From contig LSYV01000006.1 in the NCBI GenBank assembly GCA_001584585.1, positions 2,864,198 through 2,928,197 on the forward strand: DNA of 64,000 bases, read 5' to 3'. The position numbers were made by a program, and so were the translations under genes. Below, piece by piece: positions 47,428-59,000 of the stretch (within the stretch, counting starts at the first letter, position 1; every line of letters begins with the position of its first letter). The stretch is from Gonium pectorale. Its lineage: Eukaryota; Chlorophyta; Chlorophyceae; Chlamydomonadales; Volvocaceae. Under the pieces are notes generated by a model. The model worked only from the letters and a program-made list of their open reading frames with translations. It was not told where the DNA came from and searched no databases.

Positions 47428-49764
47428 CTACCCGCAGCAGCTGCCTCCCCCCGCGCCGTGCGTTCTCCGGCCCTCGCCCTCCCCGCCCTCGCCGCCCGCC
47501 GGCTGCTCTATGCGCAGCCTCTCCGGTTCGTTGCTGCGCAGCAGGCTGGGCGTGTCGACGATGTTGACCAGCACGCCCCACACCAGCGCGTCGTACACGC
47601 CCGCGTCCGTACGCGCCGACGTCTCGCTGTACATGCAGCCGTGGCGCAGCGCAAAGGCGGCGCCCTCCTCCGGGCTCACCTGCCGCTCGCCCTCCTGGGG
47701 CGCGATTCCAGAGTAAGAGGGCGGTGTGGGGGGAGGGAACAGATCAGCAAACGGGGATCGGATTGTGACACGGGCGCTGAAAGGCAGGAGGGGGGGTGGG
47801 AGATGGAGACGGGGTAGGGGGCTTGGGCCGCGTGAGGGAAACCGCCTAACGCCATCCTCTCGCGGGATTCCAGTCGTCAGGGCGCACGCGCGCCGTCGTT
47901 GCTCGCGCCCAGACGCGGCTCCACACGGTTAGTACCGCAAGGCGTGCCAATGACACCCGCACCGTCTCGCCTGTGCCTTTCTCGTCAGGCCTAGTTCTCC
48001 TCCCATCATCCTACCCGCCAGCCCCGACCCGCGTCCCTTCTTCACTACCACCAGCCCCGCTGCGTGTCGCCCCAGCCCTCAGACCCTTGCATAAGCTTAA
48101 GCAGGCTGCTCTTAACCTCCGTGGCGCCCCTCGGCCCCTCCCCGACTCCCGTCCGGACCTCCCCCCTTCGGCCGCACCATGTCGATCTTGTTGCCCACGA
48201 CCATCTTGACCGCCTCCGGAAAGGTGGAGAAGCGGTCCACCTCGGGCAGCCACAGCCGCTCGATGGCGTCAAGCGTCTCGCGACGAGTCACGTCGTACAC
48301 TGCATCGCACGGCGTTCACGGTACGGCAGGGAGCGGGCGCAGGAGGGGTTGGGTGGTCAGGAGGTCGTAGCTGGCGGCGGGGTAAGACGGCCCCGCCCTA
48401 GCGCAGAACTGAGCCGAGAACCCGTGCAGCCCGCCCCGCTCTGCCCAGAAGCCGACGCCCAGCCGCAACCCTTCCATGGCCCACACCCGCCTTCCGGGCT
48501 GCTCCCTCGCCCCCCGGCACCCGTTGGCTCACCCAGCACGACCCCCTGAGCCCCTCGGTAGTAGTTGGACGTGACGGCCTGGAACTTTTCTGGGGAGGGG
48601 GGAGGGTTGACGGAATGGGGGCCGGCGAGGGGAGGCATGCTCGTGGGCATGGGCGCAGGGGAGCATAAGGGGGGCGAGCACAGGACGCATGAGCAAACGC
48701 AGGGCGGAAGTTCACGCGGGCAGTAGGGGCCGCGCAGCCACACCACGATCAGCCCTCGGGGTCGACCGGCGCGGCTGCCGCGGAAGGCACCCGCCAAATC
48801 GCCTAACGCGCGGTGCGGCTGTTGCGGAGCGCCGCATATACAGCGTTATACCCCAGCTGCCTTCCCGTCCCTCGGTGGCCGCCTGGCGGCCTGCGCAGTG
48901 CCGCAGCGCCGGGACGCCCCCGAAGACCGCTCCTTCAGTCACCAGCATCATGCTCAGGCGTGGCCCAACAACAAAGATCCCCTGCCCGGATTCCGCTACG
49001 TGGAGACCGCAACGGTCCCCTCCTACTCTCCCAAGTTTCAAGCTTCCCTGTGATGCACTCCCCCCCTTTATGGTCTTCCTTTCTTGCCAGGCTCCCCACC
49101 TGCCCGCCTGCCCGCCGCCCCGCCGCTGTACATCGTCAGCCACCGTCAGCGCCTCAGCCTCAGCCTCAGCCGGGGACGACAGGGCCAGCGCACAGCCATA
49201 CGTGGGGCCACGCACGGGGTGCCCATCCTCCAAGCGCCCGACCTAACGTGTCGCACGTGCGTCTCCTCCCGTGCTGCATCTGCCACTGCCTCCACCTCCG
49301 CGCGTCCCGGCCACCCACCCGTGCCCGCCGTGTCCCACAGCGTCACACCGATGCTCTTCTTGTCAAACATGTAGCGTTTGAAGTGGAAGTCGCACCCTGT
49401 TTGGCGCGGGTTGGCAGGGGTGACAAGGGGCAGCAGTGTACGGACGATGTGGTGGTGTTGCCGTCCGGCTGCCACCAAGCTGGCCACCGGCAGTGCACGC
49501 CTGCGCTGCACCACCCCAATCCTAGAAGCTACACCATCCTGGTTCAAGTCGGCCAGCTGTAAGGCCCGGGCAGGTCACGCGCTCGCCTGGTGCGCACCTA
49601 CCTACGGTGGCCCGCGTGTCGGGGTTGAACGCGTCCGAGAATAGTCGCCGCACGAGGCACGTCTTGCCAACCCCTGCGCTGCCGACAAAGATGACTTTCA
49701 CAAGGTGGTCGTCCATTTCGGGTGGGAGGGTCGGCAGGTCAGTGAAGGACGGGTCAACGGCCAT
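47428..49764 (-). CDS. Rab18/RabC-like small GTPase
   Basis: Five exons: 49764-49602, 49396-49319, 48589-48533, 48299-48178, 47694-47428 (TAG), 228 residues. Rab GTPases switch between GDP and GTP forms on membranes to direct vesicle traffic; Rab18/RabC members act at ER and lipid droplets. Motifs in order: P-loop GSAGVGKT, switch I ATVGCDF, WDTAGTEKF, YYRGAQGVVLVYDVTRRET, VGNKID and ETSAR. The YDVTRRET and DTPSL segments are typical of plant RabC. The C-terminus GSCCG carries a di-Cys for double geranylgeranylation. The residue after WDTAG, normally the catalytic Gln, is Thr (codon ACG directly before the 49318 donor), as in Rap GTPases, so intrinsic hydrolysis may be slow. An N-terminal extension of about 20 residues precedes the G domain. 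The start is 162 bases from the divergent mS38 start. Confidence 0.88.
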
Positions 49765-49926
49765 TTTGCCTCTTGGTCCTTAAAGTGTGAACGCTGCAGT
49801 GACGCATAGAGCGTGCAGCATGCTGACGCCAAGCAAAACCCAAGCCGTACGGTACATATCGGGAGCGCGCTCACGCTGCATGTAGCTTAAAGACGTGGTT
49901 TAAGCGAATCCCTGCATGCTAGCGCA
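49765..49926. promoter_or_regulatory. Shared divergent promoter region (Rab gene / mS38 gene)
   Basis: Only 162 bases separate the two start codons on opposite strands, so 5' UTRs and both core promoters must fit here. No clear TATA box was recognised; the region contains short GCATGC and ACGTGG-like motifs. Confidence 0.5.
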
Positions 49927-50445
49927 ATGGCTGCCTCGACCCTATGTGCGGGGTCCGGCCTGCTGCGCCGATTAACGTTCTTCTCTTGCCATTCGCTATC
50001 GGCGCTCGTACCCTTACGCAACACGGACGCTTCTTCTGGGCGCTTCTTCTCGACTCGCAGCGACGAGCCAGAGCCATCCACGTCGGGCAGTTCCCAACCC
50101 ACAGCCCGCCGGAGAGGGGACGGACCTCTCCCGTCGCTCCCGCAGCTCTCAGGGGCAGCCACGACCACAAGCACCACATCAGTAGCAGGAATCGGCATCG
50201 GGCCGGCCCCCTTCCTCCTGCCGTTCGGCCTGCTCTACATGCCGCTGGGCTGGCCCCGACACCATCCGGGCCCTGCCGGTGACCTGCTGCCCTGGGGGAT
50301 TGGCGCCGTGGTGGACGAGCCTCATGGCCCGGCTGGCAGGCCAGATACGCTGCAGTGCATCACCACCAAGACGTGGCGCAAGCTAAAGGCCAAGAAGCAC
50401 AAGATCAAGAAGCGGCGGAGACTGGCGCGGAAGACCAAGAGCTAA
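49927..50445 (+). CDS. Mitochondrial small-subunit protein mS38 (AURKAIP1/Cox24-type C-terminus)
   Basis: Single exon, 172 residues, starting at the first ATG. The C-terminal 26 residues are extremely basic: KTWRKLKAKKHKIKKRRRL. This matches the mS38 / DUF1713 signature (R-K-x-K-M-K-K-H-K-x-x-K-R-R-x-x-x-R), the part that in mitoribosome structures inserts into small-subunit rRNA. The N-terminus (GLLRRLTFFSCHSLSALV, later SGRFFSTRSDE) looks like a mitochondrial presequence with a plausible cleavage near FFS-T. The middle is low-complexity with a Pro/Gly/Leu-rich segment. In yeast the homologue Cox24 supports COX1 expression. Intronless and head-to-head with the Rab gene. Confidence 0.8.
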   Translation: MAASTLCAGSGLLRRLTFFSCHSLSALVPLRNTDASSGRFFSTRSDEPEPSTSGSSQPTARRRGDGPLPSLPQLSGAATTTSTTSVAGIGIGPAPFLLPFGLLYMPLGWPRHHPGPAGDLLPWGIGAVVDEPHGPAGRPDTLQCITTKTWRKLKAKKHKIKKRRRLARKTKS

Positions 50446-51748
50446 CCGGGAAGGCCGTGACTAGCGCCTTTCTTCTTTTTTACTAGCGCCATGGGAACCT
50501 GGTAGTGGCATGTACCTGGAAGCCTGAGGCGGAGAGTAAGTCAGTTGCGGTCAGATCAGGTGCTGTGAGGCGGCTGCAGCTGGATCTATGGCATGGGCGG
50601 AATGCGCGCGCGTCGGTGGGGAGGGGCCCTCCCCCGCCCACGAAGCGGCCTGGGGCCGACGGGCAAGCAAGGGCGGCGTGGGGAGTAGCGGCTGCGGCCG
50701 TGCATTGAATGGTTTGTGTGGTCCATATCTCCTAAAGGTGCAGCCGAAGACGTAGAAGATCTTTCCGTGTTCCGTTTCATTTTGCTGCACGCGAGTGCAA
50801 GAGAGCAGCGAGATCAGGGTGGGGTTGCCTCGCGTTGTCAACGCGAATGGCCGCCAGCAGGTGACGAGGGGATTGCGACATGAGACGGCGGTAAAGGGTC
50901 GCAGTGGCCTGCGTCCCGTTGGCAAATGTCGTACTGCGGGCGGCGCCCCCGCCCCTTCACCGGACTTCATGCACTGGACGTCGCACAACATATCATGTCG
51001 TGCGCTACTAAGCGGGCGGCATCGTCACAGTGGTGCATGATGAAATCAGGCGGGCCAGTGGACGCGTGGGGGCTTGCTGAATGTTGGATTAACGGAACAG
51101 GTGGTGTTGGGGCCAATCGGGCTTTAGGAATGCATGCTGCTCAGTGCCACCAATAAAATTGATGCTGGCTTAGTTTAAGACGAGGCATGCTGCGTAACCT
51201 GACGGCGGACCGACCCGGGGACCCGTCTGGGCGAAACCGTGTTGTTGTCACGTGCCACGCCGTGGATGGCCTATGCGCCCACGCTTGCGCAAAATTATAA
51301 ATCGCGAACATCATTCCTTTGCACGCCCGACTTTGCTTAAGGCCGACACGATGACAGCGACATGCCGGCCTCCGACACTGCCCTCGAGCCGCTCTGAGTG
51401 CGCTAATCCAGGTTGACATGAATAATCCAAGGAGCCACAGGCGCGCAGCTGCTGCCATGCAGTGCGGGCGTGACCCCGAAGACTGTTGCTCGGGGAGAGT
51501 GCCGGCCCCCGGTCCAGGCCCAGCATCTCCAGCCGCGATACGCCCTTCAAGCAATCCCATACCTAACTGCAGCGTGCCTCGAGGCTGCGTCACGCGAGGC
51601 ACTGTACGGCACAGTCCTTGAAGACGCAAGAAGCTCATGATTCGCCTCCTTTCGCCCGGTCGCACACGGGTTGCTTGACTGCACAAGTCATCGCGCCCAA
51701 AGACCAAACAGGGCACTCACGCTTATAAGAGAAACAAACTTTACCACC
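50446..51748. other. 3' UTR and intergenic stretch
   Basis: 3' UTR of the mS38 gene and upstream region of the RETICULATA-related gene. No coding features recognised. Confidence 0.5.
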
Positions 51749-54578
51749 ATGCTGGCCTCGCGCTGCCTTCCCGGGGCTCAGGCCCGTCAGATCCGACCCA
51801 ACCGATTGGCAATTGCTCGCCGCCAGCCAGCGAAGCTGCTTGTGCCGGGCGTCGTCCGCAGCCCAACAACGGTCCTCTGCGCGAGCGGCGTGGCGCACCC
51901 CGGCGAGGTGAGGGCCCGCGCTGATCCTTATGTTTATCAACGTCTTGCAGAAGGCTGTTGGAGATGCTGGCCGCGAAGATATCGCTTGTGGCCAGGGGTG
52001 CGGCTTGCCAGACGGGACCCACCTCGCACCGCTTTCTCCGCCCTTGGTCGCTCTTATTCGCTTTTCCGCTTTCACAAAATTGGCCCTGCAGTCTGCCCAA
52101 GCCTTGTTTGCCGGCCCTGACGCGACCCATATTGTTACGCCGCAGGAGGCCAGCAAGGGACGCTGCAGCGGGCAGTTCGACCCGCTCATGTCAATTCCGA
52201 ACGTTGTGGCTGCTAAGGGTGGTGGTGGTGGCCAGAATTTCGGCTCGGGCGGCAGCCTCGGTGCGGTCATGGAGCGGAGCAGGATGGAATTTGTCATGCC
52301 AACGCCCCCCGCCGTGTCCCCCAAGCTGGACGACGGTGGCAGCGGCGGTGACATCGGTAAGGGCATCCACAACGGCGGCGGCGGTGGCGATGGCGACGGG
52401 GGTGACGACGACGACTACTTCAACGAGGAGGGCGATGGCGACGGCGAGGGTGACGGTGAGGGCGGCAACGCCTTCTTCCGAACCCTGATCCCAGAGTCTT
52501 ACGACAAGCTGTCGATCGGCGCTGTCTTTGCGGAGTGGATGCGGACTGTGGCGGAGCTGCCCCTCATCCTCAGGCGGGCCGTGGAGATGGGCCTGTTCAG
52601 CTCGGCGCAACTCGTCCGCTTCTTCTCCATGGACGTGCGGCCCAACCTTACCCGCAGCGTCTCTCGCTCGCTGCCGCCTGCGGTAAGCAGTCCGAGGGCC
52701 CGCGAGGGGCGTGGGCTTTCCTGGGTTTGGGGAAGGTGTGAAGGCGACGGATGGCGGAAGGTGAAGGGCTTTACAACGTGATTTTACGGGGATTGTAGGC
52801 TGGACCAACGGGACGGCAATGTGTTGGGAGCTTCGCTAGCGGCCGCTGGTTTCCTCTTGTTTGTATGGGAAGTTTGAGGTTGGGGCGAGGCCCAACGGCC
52901 AAGAGTGTGTAGCGTTCTCCGGTCTGTGCATCCCCCCTGCGCACTCCTCATCCTTGATTCAAGTATCAAGCGCTTGACTCGTGCTTGGCTCGGATAAGGT
53001 AAATGCCGTTTGCTATCACTTGCGCAAACTCGCCCTCCTCGCAACTGCCCCCCTGCCTGATCCGCAGTGGGCCCGTGACTTTGTGGGCCGCTTGATGGCC
53101 GACCCGGCGTTTGTTCAAAAGATGGTGATCGAGTCGACCATCGCGGCCGTTTCGTCGCTGTACTACGAGTACCGTGCGCGTGGCGAGCGCTTCAAGGACG
53201 AGCTCGACCTGGCGCTCATCAACACGTTCGGCATGGCTGCCGCCACCGCGGCGACCGTGTGGATGGTGGCTCCGACGCGCTCATACGGCACCGTGCACAA
53301 GTTCCCCTGGCAGCAGGTATGAGAGGGGAGGAAGGCCAGGGCGGGCCATTGCTTCTGAGGCGGCGTTCATGGATTGGATGAGTTGTGTTCTGGTGCGTTG
53401 CATGGGGATGAACCTGTAGGTAGAAGAGACGCAAAGATACTTCGTGAGCTCATCGTTCACCTATCCTATGCGTGGCCGCTTTTGCACGTGCCTCCCGTAT
53501 CCCTTCGGAGTTGCTGAGCGGGTATCGGCGTATCGCAAAGGTCGCCCTGGCCTGTGGTCTCCCGTCCCGGGTCAGTAACTCCCCAACTCCCTGCCTCGCG
53601 TCAACCTGTGTGCTTCGCTCGCCGCAGATGCTGGACAGCCTACCCAACTGCGTGTTCGACGCCAACGGCCCGCTGCGCACCTACACGGCCCAGTCGCGTG
53701 TCGCCGCCTTCTTCTCCAAGGCCGCCGAGCTGTCTGCCGTGGGCCTCCTCACCGGAGCCGGCACGTCGCTGCTCTCCAGCGCTGCCGTGGCGCTTCGCCA
53801 GAAGTACGTGGACCCGAGCTTCGAGCCCAGCGTCCCGGTACCCGACGTGGCCCGCTCTTCGGCCGGCCTAGCGGCGTTCTTCGCCCTGTCGGCCAACACG
53901 CGGTATCAGCTGATTGGCGGCATGGACCGCTACATGCTGGGGCACAGCAACTTCCTGTGGACCTACCTGGCTGCCAGCGGCGCCGCGCGCGTGGTGAGCA
54001 ACCAGATCGGCGAGACGCACCGGGCGCTCTGCCAGGGCCTGCCGGAGCCGGGCTCCCTGCCGCGGCGGCGCGTGGTAAAGAAGAAGGTGGTCGTGCGGCG
54101 AAAGGTGCTCAAACCCGTGGAGCCGGCGGTCGAGCCGGGCGCGGCGGCTGTCGCCGCCGCTGTGGTGCTGACGCCGCCAGAGGAGACGGCTGTGGCGCTG
54201 CAGGCGCCGGCGGTCGTGGTTGCGGCGGGCGAGGAGGCGTCCACGTCGGGGCAGGTGGCAACGGCTCCTATGGCGGTGTCGGCGGCGGCGCAGCAGGGCG
54301 AGGAGCTGGTTCTTGACCAGGTGCTTGCGATTGGCGGGGAGCTGGGGCCATCTGGCTCCGACGCCCACCAGGTGCGGCTAGCGACCCACGGGTCAGAGCT
54401 GGCGGCCTCGGGCTCGTCACAACCTGCACTGGACCCAGCGGCTGAGCTCACGGCGCTAGTAGCTTCGCAAGCAGGTGGGCAGCTAGACGTGCCGCACTAC
54501 AGCGGCGCGGAGGGCGGCGCGCTTGCTGGCGTCGTCGCGGCCTCCTCGGCTCACCTCATGGCCGGCGCGACGCGCTGA
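51749..54578 (+). CDS. RETICULATA-related plastid membrane protein (DUF3411)
   Basis: Four exons, all phase 0: 51749-51907, 52146-52682, 53068-53316, 53628-54578 (TGA), 631 residues. The RETICULATA/RER family comprises plastid-envelope proteins that affect leaf mesophyll and metabolism in plants. The core from exon 3 into exon 4 matches DUF3411: an ADPAFVQKMVIES helix, KDELDLALINTF followed by a hydrophobic segment and VAPTRSYG, then LDSLPNCVFD, YTAQSRVAAFFSKAAEL and GLLTGAGTSLL. About four hydrophobic helices can be seen. The first 50 residues (Arg/Ser/Ala-rich, few acids) look like a plastid transit peptide. Exon 2 begins with a Gly/Asp/Glu-rich linker (GDGDGGDDDD and GEGDGEGG). After the domain comes a basic patch (RRRVVKKKVVVRRKV) and an Ala/Val/Glu-rich tail of about 170 residues. 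Exact role in algae is unknown. Confidence 0.82.
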
Positions 54579-56042
54579 GTGTTCAGCGACCCGCCTGGCG
54601 GTGCGGTAATTGTGGAGGGCTGAAGCTAGGGCGCGCAACGAGCGTGGGCAGAGGTCGAGTCGAGTGACAGTGCAGGTTGGCGACTGCGGTTGGCAAAGAC
54701 TGCGGGTGCCTCGCGTGAGGGCAGCATCAGGATACCCTGTGTGCGGTGTGGTGAAGTAGAGAGTCGCGGGCGTGTGCGCGTTGCACGTGGTTCAGATGTT
54801 TCCCTGCTTTTGAGCGGTACGGTGCGACGCAACGTGAGCGTTCCGGGCAGAAAAGCGGAAACTCACAACTTGTTTTGAGTTCATCCTGTTATCTATTCGT
54901 TGTAGTATAGGGTTTCCATGGAATGTCCAACATTTCCAATCGAGAGGACGGCAGTTCCTCGGTGCGGCATCCGCTTGCGCTGAGGGCAGTGCCAACCGCT
55001 GCGGAGGGCGCTGCCCACCATGGACGCACTCTTGCCGTGTTCCTTATGGCTCGGCGCCTGCGCGCGGTCGACGCCTTGCCAGATGCGATGACTATGCTGA
55101 TTTTGTGTCGGTGTACGATGCGTATCACCAAGTACACGGCTGCCTGCCTTGCCGTAACGGTGTCGGTTGCAGTTTACCTCGCGTAGGGCGTTGTAGGCCG
55201 TGCCGCTGCAGTGGGTTGCCCCCAGCTGGCGCGCACGTGCCTCCGTCTCGCCCGAGCGGCGCATCGCGGCCGCTGTCCAACTGCCCCAATAGTTAAGACG
55301 TTCAGTTCTGTTTGTCGGTTGTTTGCGTTCTGGTCATGTCAGCTTTGTCAGGCGTTCCATGCTTACAATTACCGCAAAGGTACGCACAGGACAGGTCGTA
55401 CGCATTGCACACGAGTGCTGTGAACGACGCCAGGGACTGGTCCATGTAACAGTTGCGCTTGTTGCATTTGCGCTTGTGCATTTGCGTCCTCGGCGCTTCT
55501 GCCCACTTAGGTGGGTCCTGGTGTATCTTCGGCACTCAAGAAGCCTGCGCTGCAAAGCCTTTGCAAAAGCGTCCCACAGAGCTCAGCAAGTCATAGCGGC
55601 GCCCCTTCTAAAATATGGGTTAGAAAAGGCTGTGCCAAAGTGAAGCTAGACGAGGCGGCGATGGTGAAGAAGACTGTCCATGAAAACGATTTGAGATACT
55701 TTGGCCCGCCTGCCCGGCACTAAGCACTAAACACTGCATGCAATGATGGGACTTCACCATCCTCATGACTCATATGCCATTGACTTCGCTCATGCGCAAC
55801 TTGAAAGCACCATGCCGTACCAACATGACTGCAGACGCACCCACACAAACGTCCCCAGTTCGCACCGCCTGCACGATCTTCGATACCTTTGTTCGCTATG
55901 GGGGGTTGGTGCGATGCCCATGCACCCTCCTTATCGAGTTACCTCACATACCACATCACATACCACAGAACGCCCTCTTATGGGACCCGAGGAGTCAATC
56001 AAGTACCCCAACTCTTGCTGTCCTGTGCTGTCTGCTAGCCGA
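54579..56042. other. Convergent non-coding stretch
   Basis: Holds the 3' UTRs of the RETICULATA-related gene (+) and the RING gene (-). TGTAA at 55445-55449 (+) and TTACA at 55363-55367 (TGTAA on -) could be their poly(A) signals, which would make the transcripts overlap slightly. No gene seen. Confidence 0.45.
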
Positions 56043-59000
56043 TCAGCCCATCAGGGACGCTACAGCTGCCGATGCAAACGCCGCTCCAAGAGCAAAGCCA
56101 GCGGCCGCGGCGCCTGCGACGGCTCTCCATGCCGGCCAAGCAGCTGCCGGCCGTATTGAGCCGTCGGCTTCTGGCTTGGCTCCGCCCTTCGCGCGCCCCC
56201 GCCCCTGGCATCCCAGCAGCCCCGCCAGGTGCGCCTCCAGCAGCCGTGCGTCATGCAGCTGCCACTCGTCAAGCTCCTCCTCGCACTGGGCAGGACGGCG
56301 CCGCCGGCTGCATCGCGCCGCATCCCTGCATTTGGTGCAATGACCGACGTTAGAGCGCTGCGGTTATAGAGAGGCAAGAGCAAAAGCAGGATTACAGCGA
56401 CCTGCTGGGGGAAGAGGCCAGCACCGGGCTGACAACCTCGCGGCTGTCCATTTAGTTGCATTAACTTGCGCACCTGGCGGCCGCCGCCTCAGCCTCCAGC
56501 TGGCAGATCCTTCGGCGCAGGGCCGGCAGTGCACCGGCCTGCCGCAGCTCACGCGTAAGGCAGCCCCGCAGCACAGCCGGTAACTGTTAGGGCGTTGGGC
56601 GTAGGGGCAAATGACGGGGATGGTATCAAGGCTGACAGGAAGTGGAATATGGGAGTTACAGAGTGACTGCCGGGCCCCCAGAGTCAGCTCCCACTCTCAC
56701 CGGGGGTGCCACCAAGGAAGCTAGTGCTTCAACGGCGGCTGAGAACGTCCCAGCGCCGCCGATGCGGCCGCCGACTGCACTACGCAGGGCCGCCAGCACC
56801 GCCTTCACGGCTCCCCCCTCGACCATCTTGTACCGGATGGTGCTGTGCGTCGGGTCATTCCCTGCATGCACAGCAGCCAGGAGGTCGCGACGCAGACAGG
56901 GCAATCGCCAAACCGCAAAAATCAAACCTGACCGATGAGAATAGCAGCCTGCCTATGGCCCTACCCCCACTCGTTGCGCGCTTCCTATCGGATGCGATCC
57001 CGCAGCTCCCAGCATTGGTTTGTAGCACTACAGTGACCCCGCCCTCCTCCCCTCTCGCTTGGGACTCACCATACACGAGCTCTGACAGCAGCTGCATGCC
57101 AGCCTCCTGAACTGCGTCGCTGTACGGCATGTCGCGCAGCGTTGTCACTACGTCGCCCAGCGCCTCGCAGGTCACATGTGCCTGAGAGGCGTCGATTCGG
57201 GAAAGGGCCGGATCAGGGTGCTGAGGACAAAGGGCTGTTTGGCCAAGCATGGAGCAACAACCACATCTGAGGCGAGGCGGAGTCAGCGTTGGCTGTTATG
57301 CCGCGTGGCCTACAGCTCCAGCTTTCACAACCCCTCTCGTGCCATGGCGCACCTGCGTCATGGTGTTGCCGCTCACAAGCAGCCTTAGCGCCGCTAACGC
57401 AGACGCGGCCAGCAGTTCAGCGCAGTCCTGCCACTTGTTCCGCCCTGTCTCCTCCTCCGCCGCCTCCTGGCCGTCGGCGCCTTCCCTCGCGGCGGCCGCC
57501 AGCGCCGCAGCCCGGCGCAGCAGGCCGCCCAGCACCTCCGCGCCGCCCAGCCGCGCCAGTGACCACTGGTTGGACTGCTGCACGCAGCAGCCGCCGCGGC
57601 CCTCCTCGTCGTCCGGCACGTCGGGCGCCAGCAGCTCGCACAGCAGCACACACACAGCTCGCTGCACCGTCACACCGTGGGCCACAGCTGCAGCCGACTC
57701 GGCAGAGATGCCAGCATCGTTAGGAGTGAACGCAGCCCTCTCGGGCAAGCTCCGCGTGGCCGCTCCGTCGGCGGAATGCATTTGTTGCAGAGTCAGCTGC
57801 AGCTGCTTCCTCTCCACGACCAGCTGCCGGCGCATCTGCTGCTCAGCCGCCAGAAGGCAGGCCTGGAGCCCGCCCAGCGCGCTGAGCGCCTCGCGCACCT
57901 GCAAGCAGCGGAACGATGGTGCGGCAGCGAGGCGGCATTGACTAGCTGAAGCCCTGGGAACACGAACATCATAAAGCTGCTGGTGGGGTCCTCCATGAAT
58001 ATGCAGTCTGGTACTTCCCACCACTGCTTGAGGCTTTCCCGCCCACCCCATAGATGCCACCGTTTCCTCGTCACCTCGGGGTGCATGGTCGACAGCCGCG
58101 TCAATGCCCCCAGCAAGTCCAAGCAGCGGGTTGTCACCGCCGCCGCCGCCGCTGCATCCTTCACGGCCGCAGGGATCAAAGCCAGCGCTGGACCCGCTGC
58201 CGCTGTCGCCGGTCCGCCCCGGCCGTGCTGGTACTGTTCGGCGCGTTGCTGCAAAACTTCGCCACCGGCGTTAGCAGCGCTGCTAGCGGCACGTGGCTGG
58301 TCTTGGGGCTCGGTTGCTTCTGACGAATGCTCATGAGAGGCAGCCGTCCCGGGTGGCGCCGTGCCTGAGGTTCCGAGTGTCTCGGAGTCGGCCTCAGGCC
58401 ACGCCTCCAGCAGCTCGCGGAGCCGCTGGAGGAGCTCCTCGGCCTGGTGGGGGCGTTGGATTCGGGAGGTGCTGTTGGCATTGGGTTGGAGTGTAGGAGG
58501 TTGTGATACAAGCAAGCGTGAAGACTTCGCTCACTTGGCGATTTGAAGCGAATATGACAAGCAAGCCCTTTGTCCAACGAAGCCCGCAACAAGAGAACCC
58601 CTGCAGCGCACCGTACCTGCCGAACGTGAAGCCTTGCCGCTGGTACTGGCATCGCCTCGTCGGGAAACAAGAACACGGCCTCCTCGCCAGCGGAGGCAGA
58701 GACGTCCTCCCGGCCTTGACCGGTGGTATCACCCGAGCCTGCAACGCCGGCGGCAGCGATAACCCTCGGCCGGCGACGGGCAACGCAAACGGAACTGACG
58801 CTGGAGCTGGGGGTTGACCGCGCCAGGCTGCCGACAGGGCTGCTTCGCGCCAGATGTTCCGCCATCGTGAATGGTTGCTGCACCAGCAGCGGCGGCGACG
58901 ACGGTGCGGGCACATAGCTATCAGTCGCTGCATCCGCCACAGCCCCGTCAGTCGCATGGCTTTCTAGCACCGAGCCCCAGCTTGGAACTGCTGGCGACGC

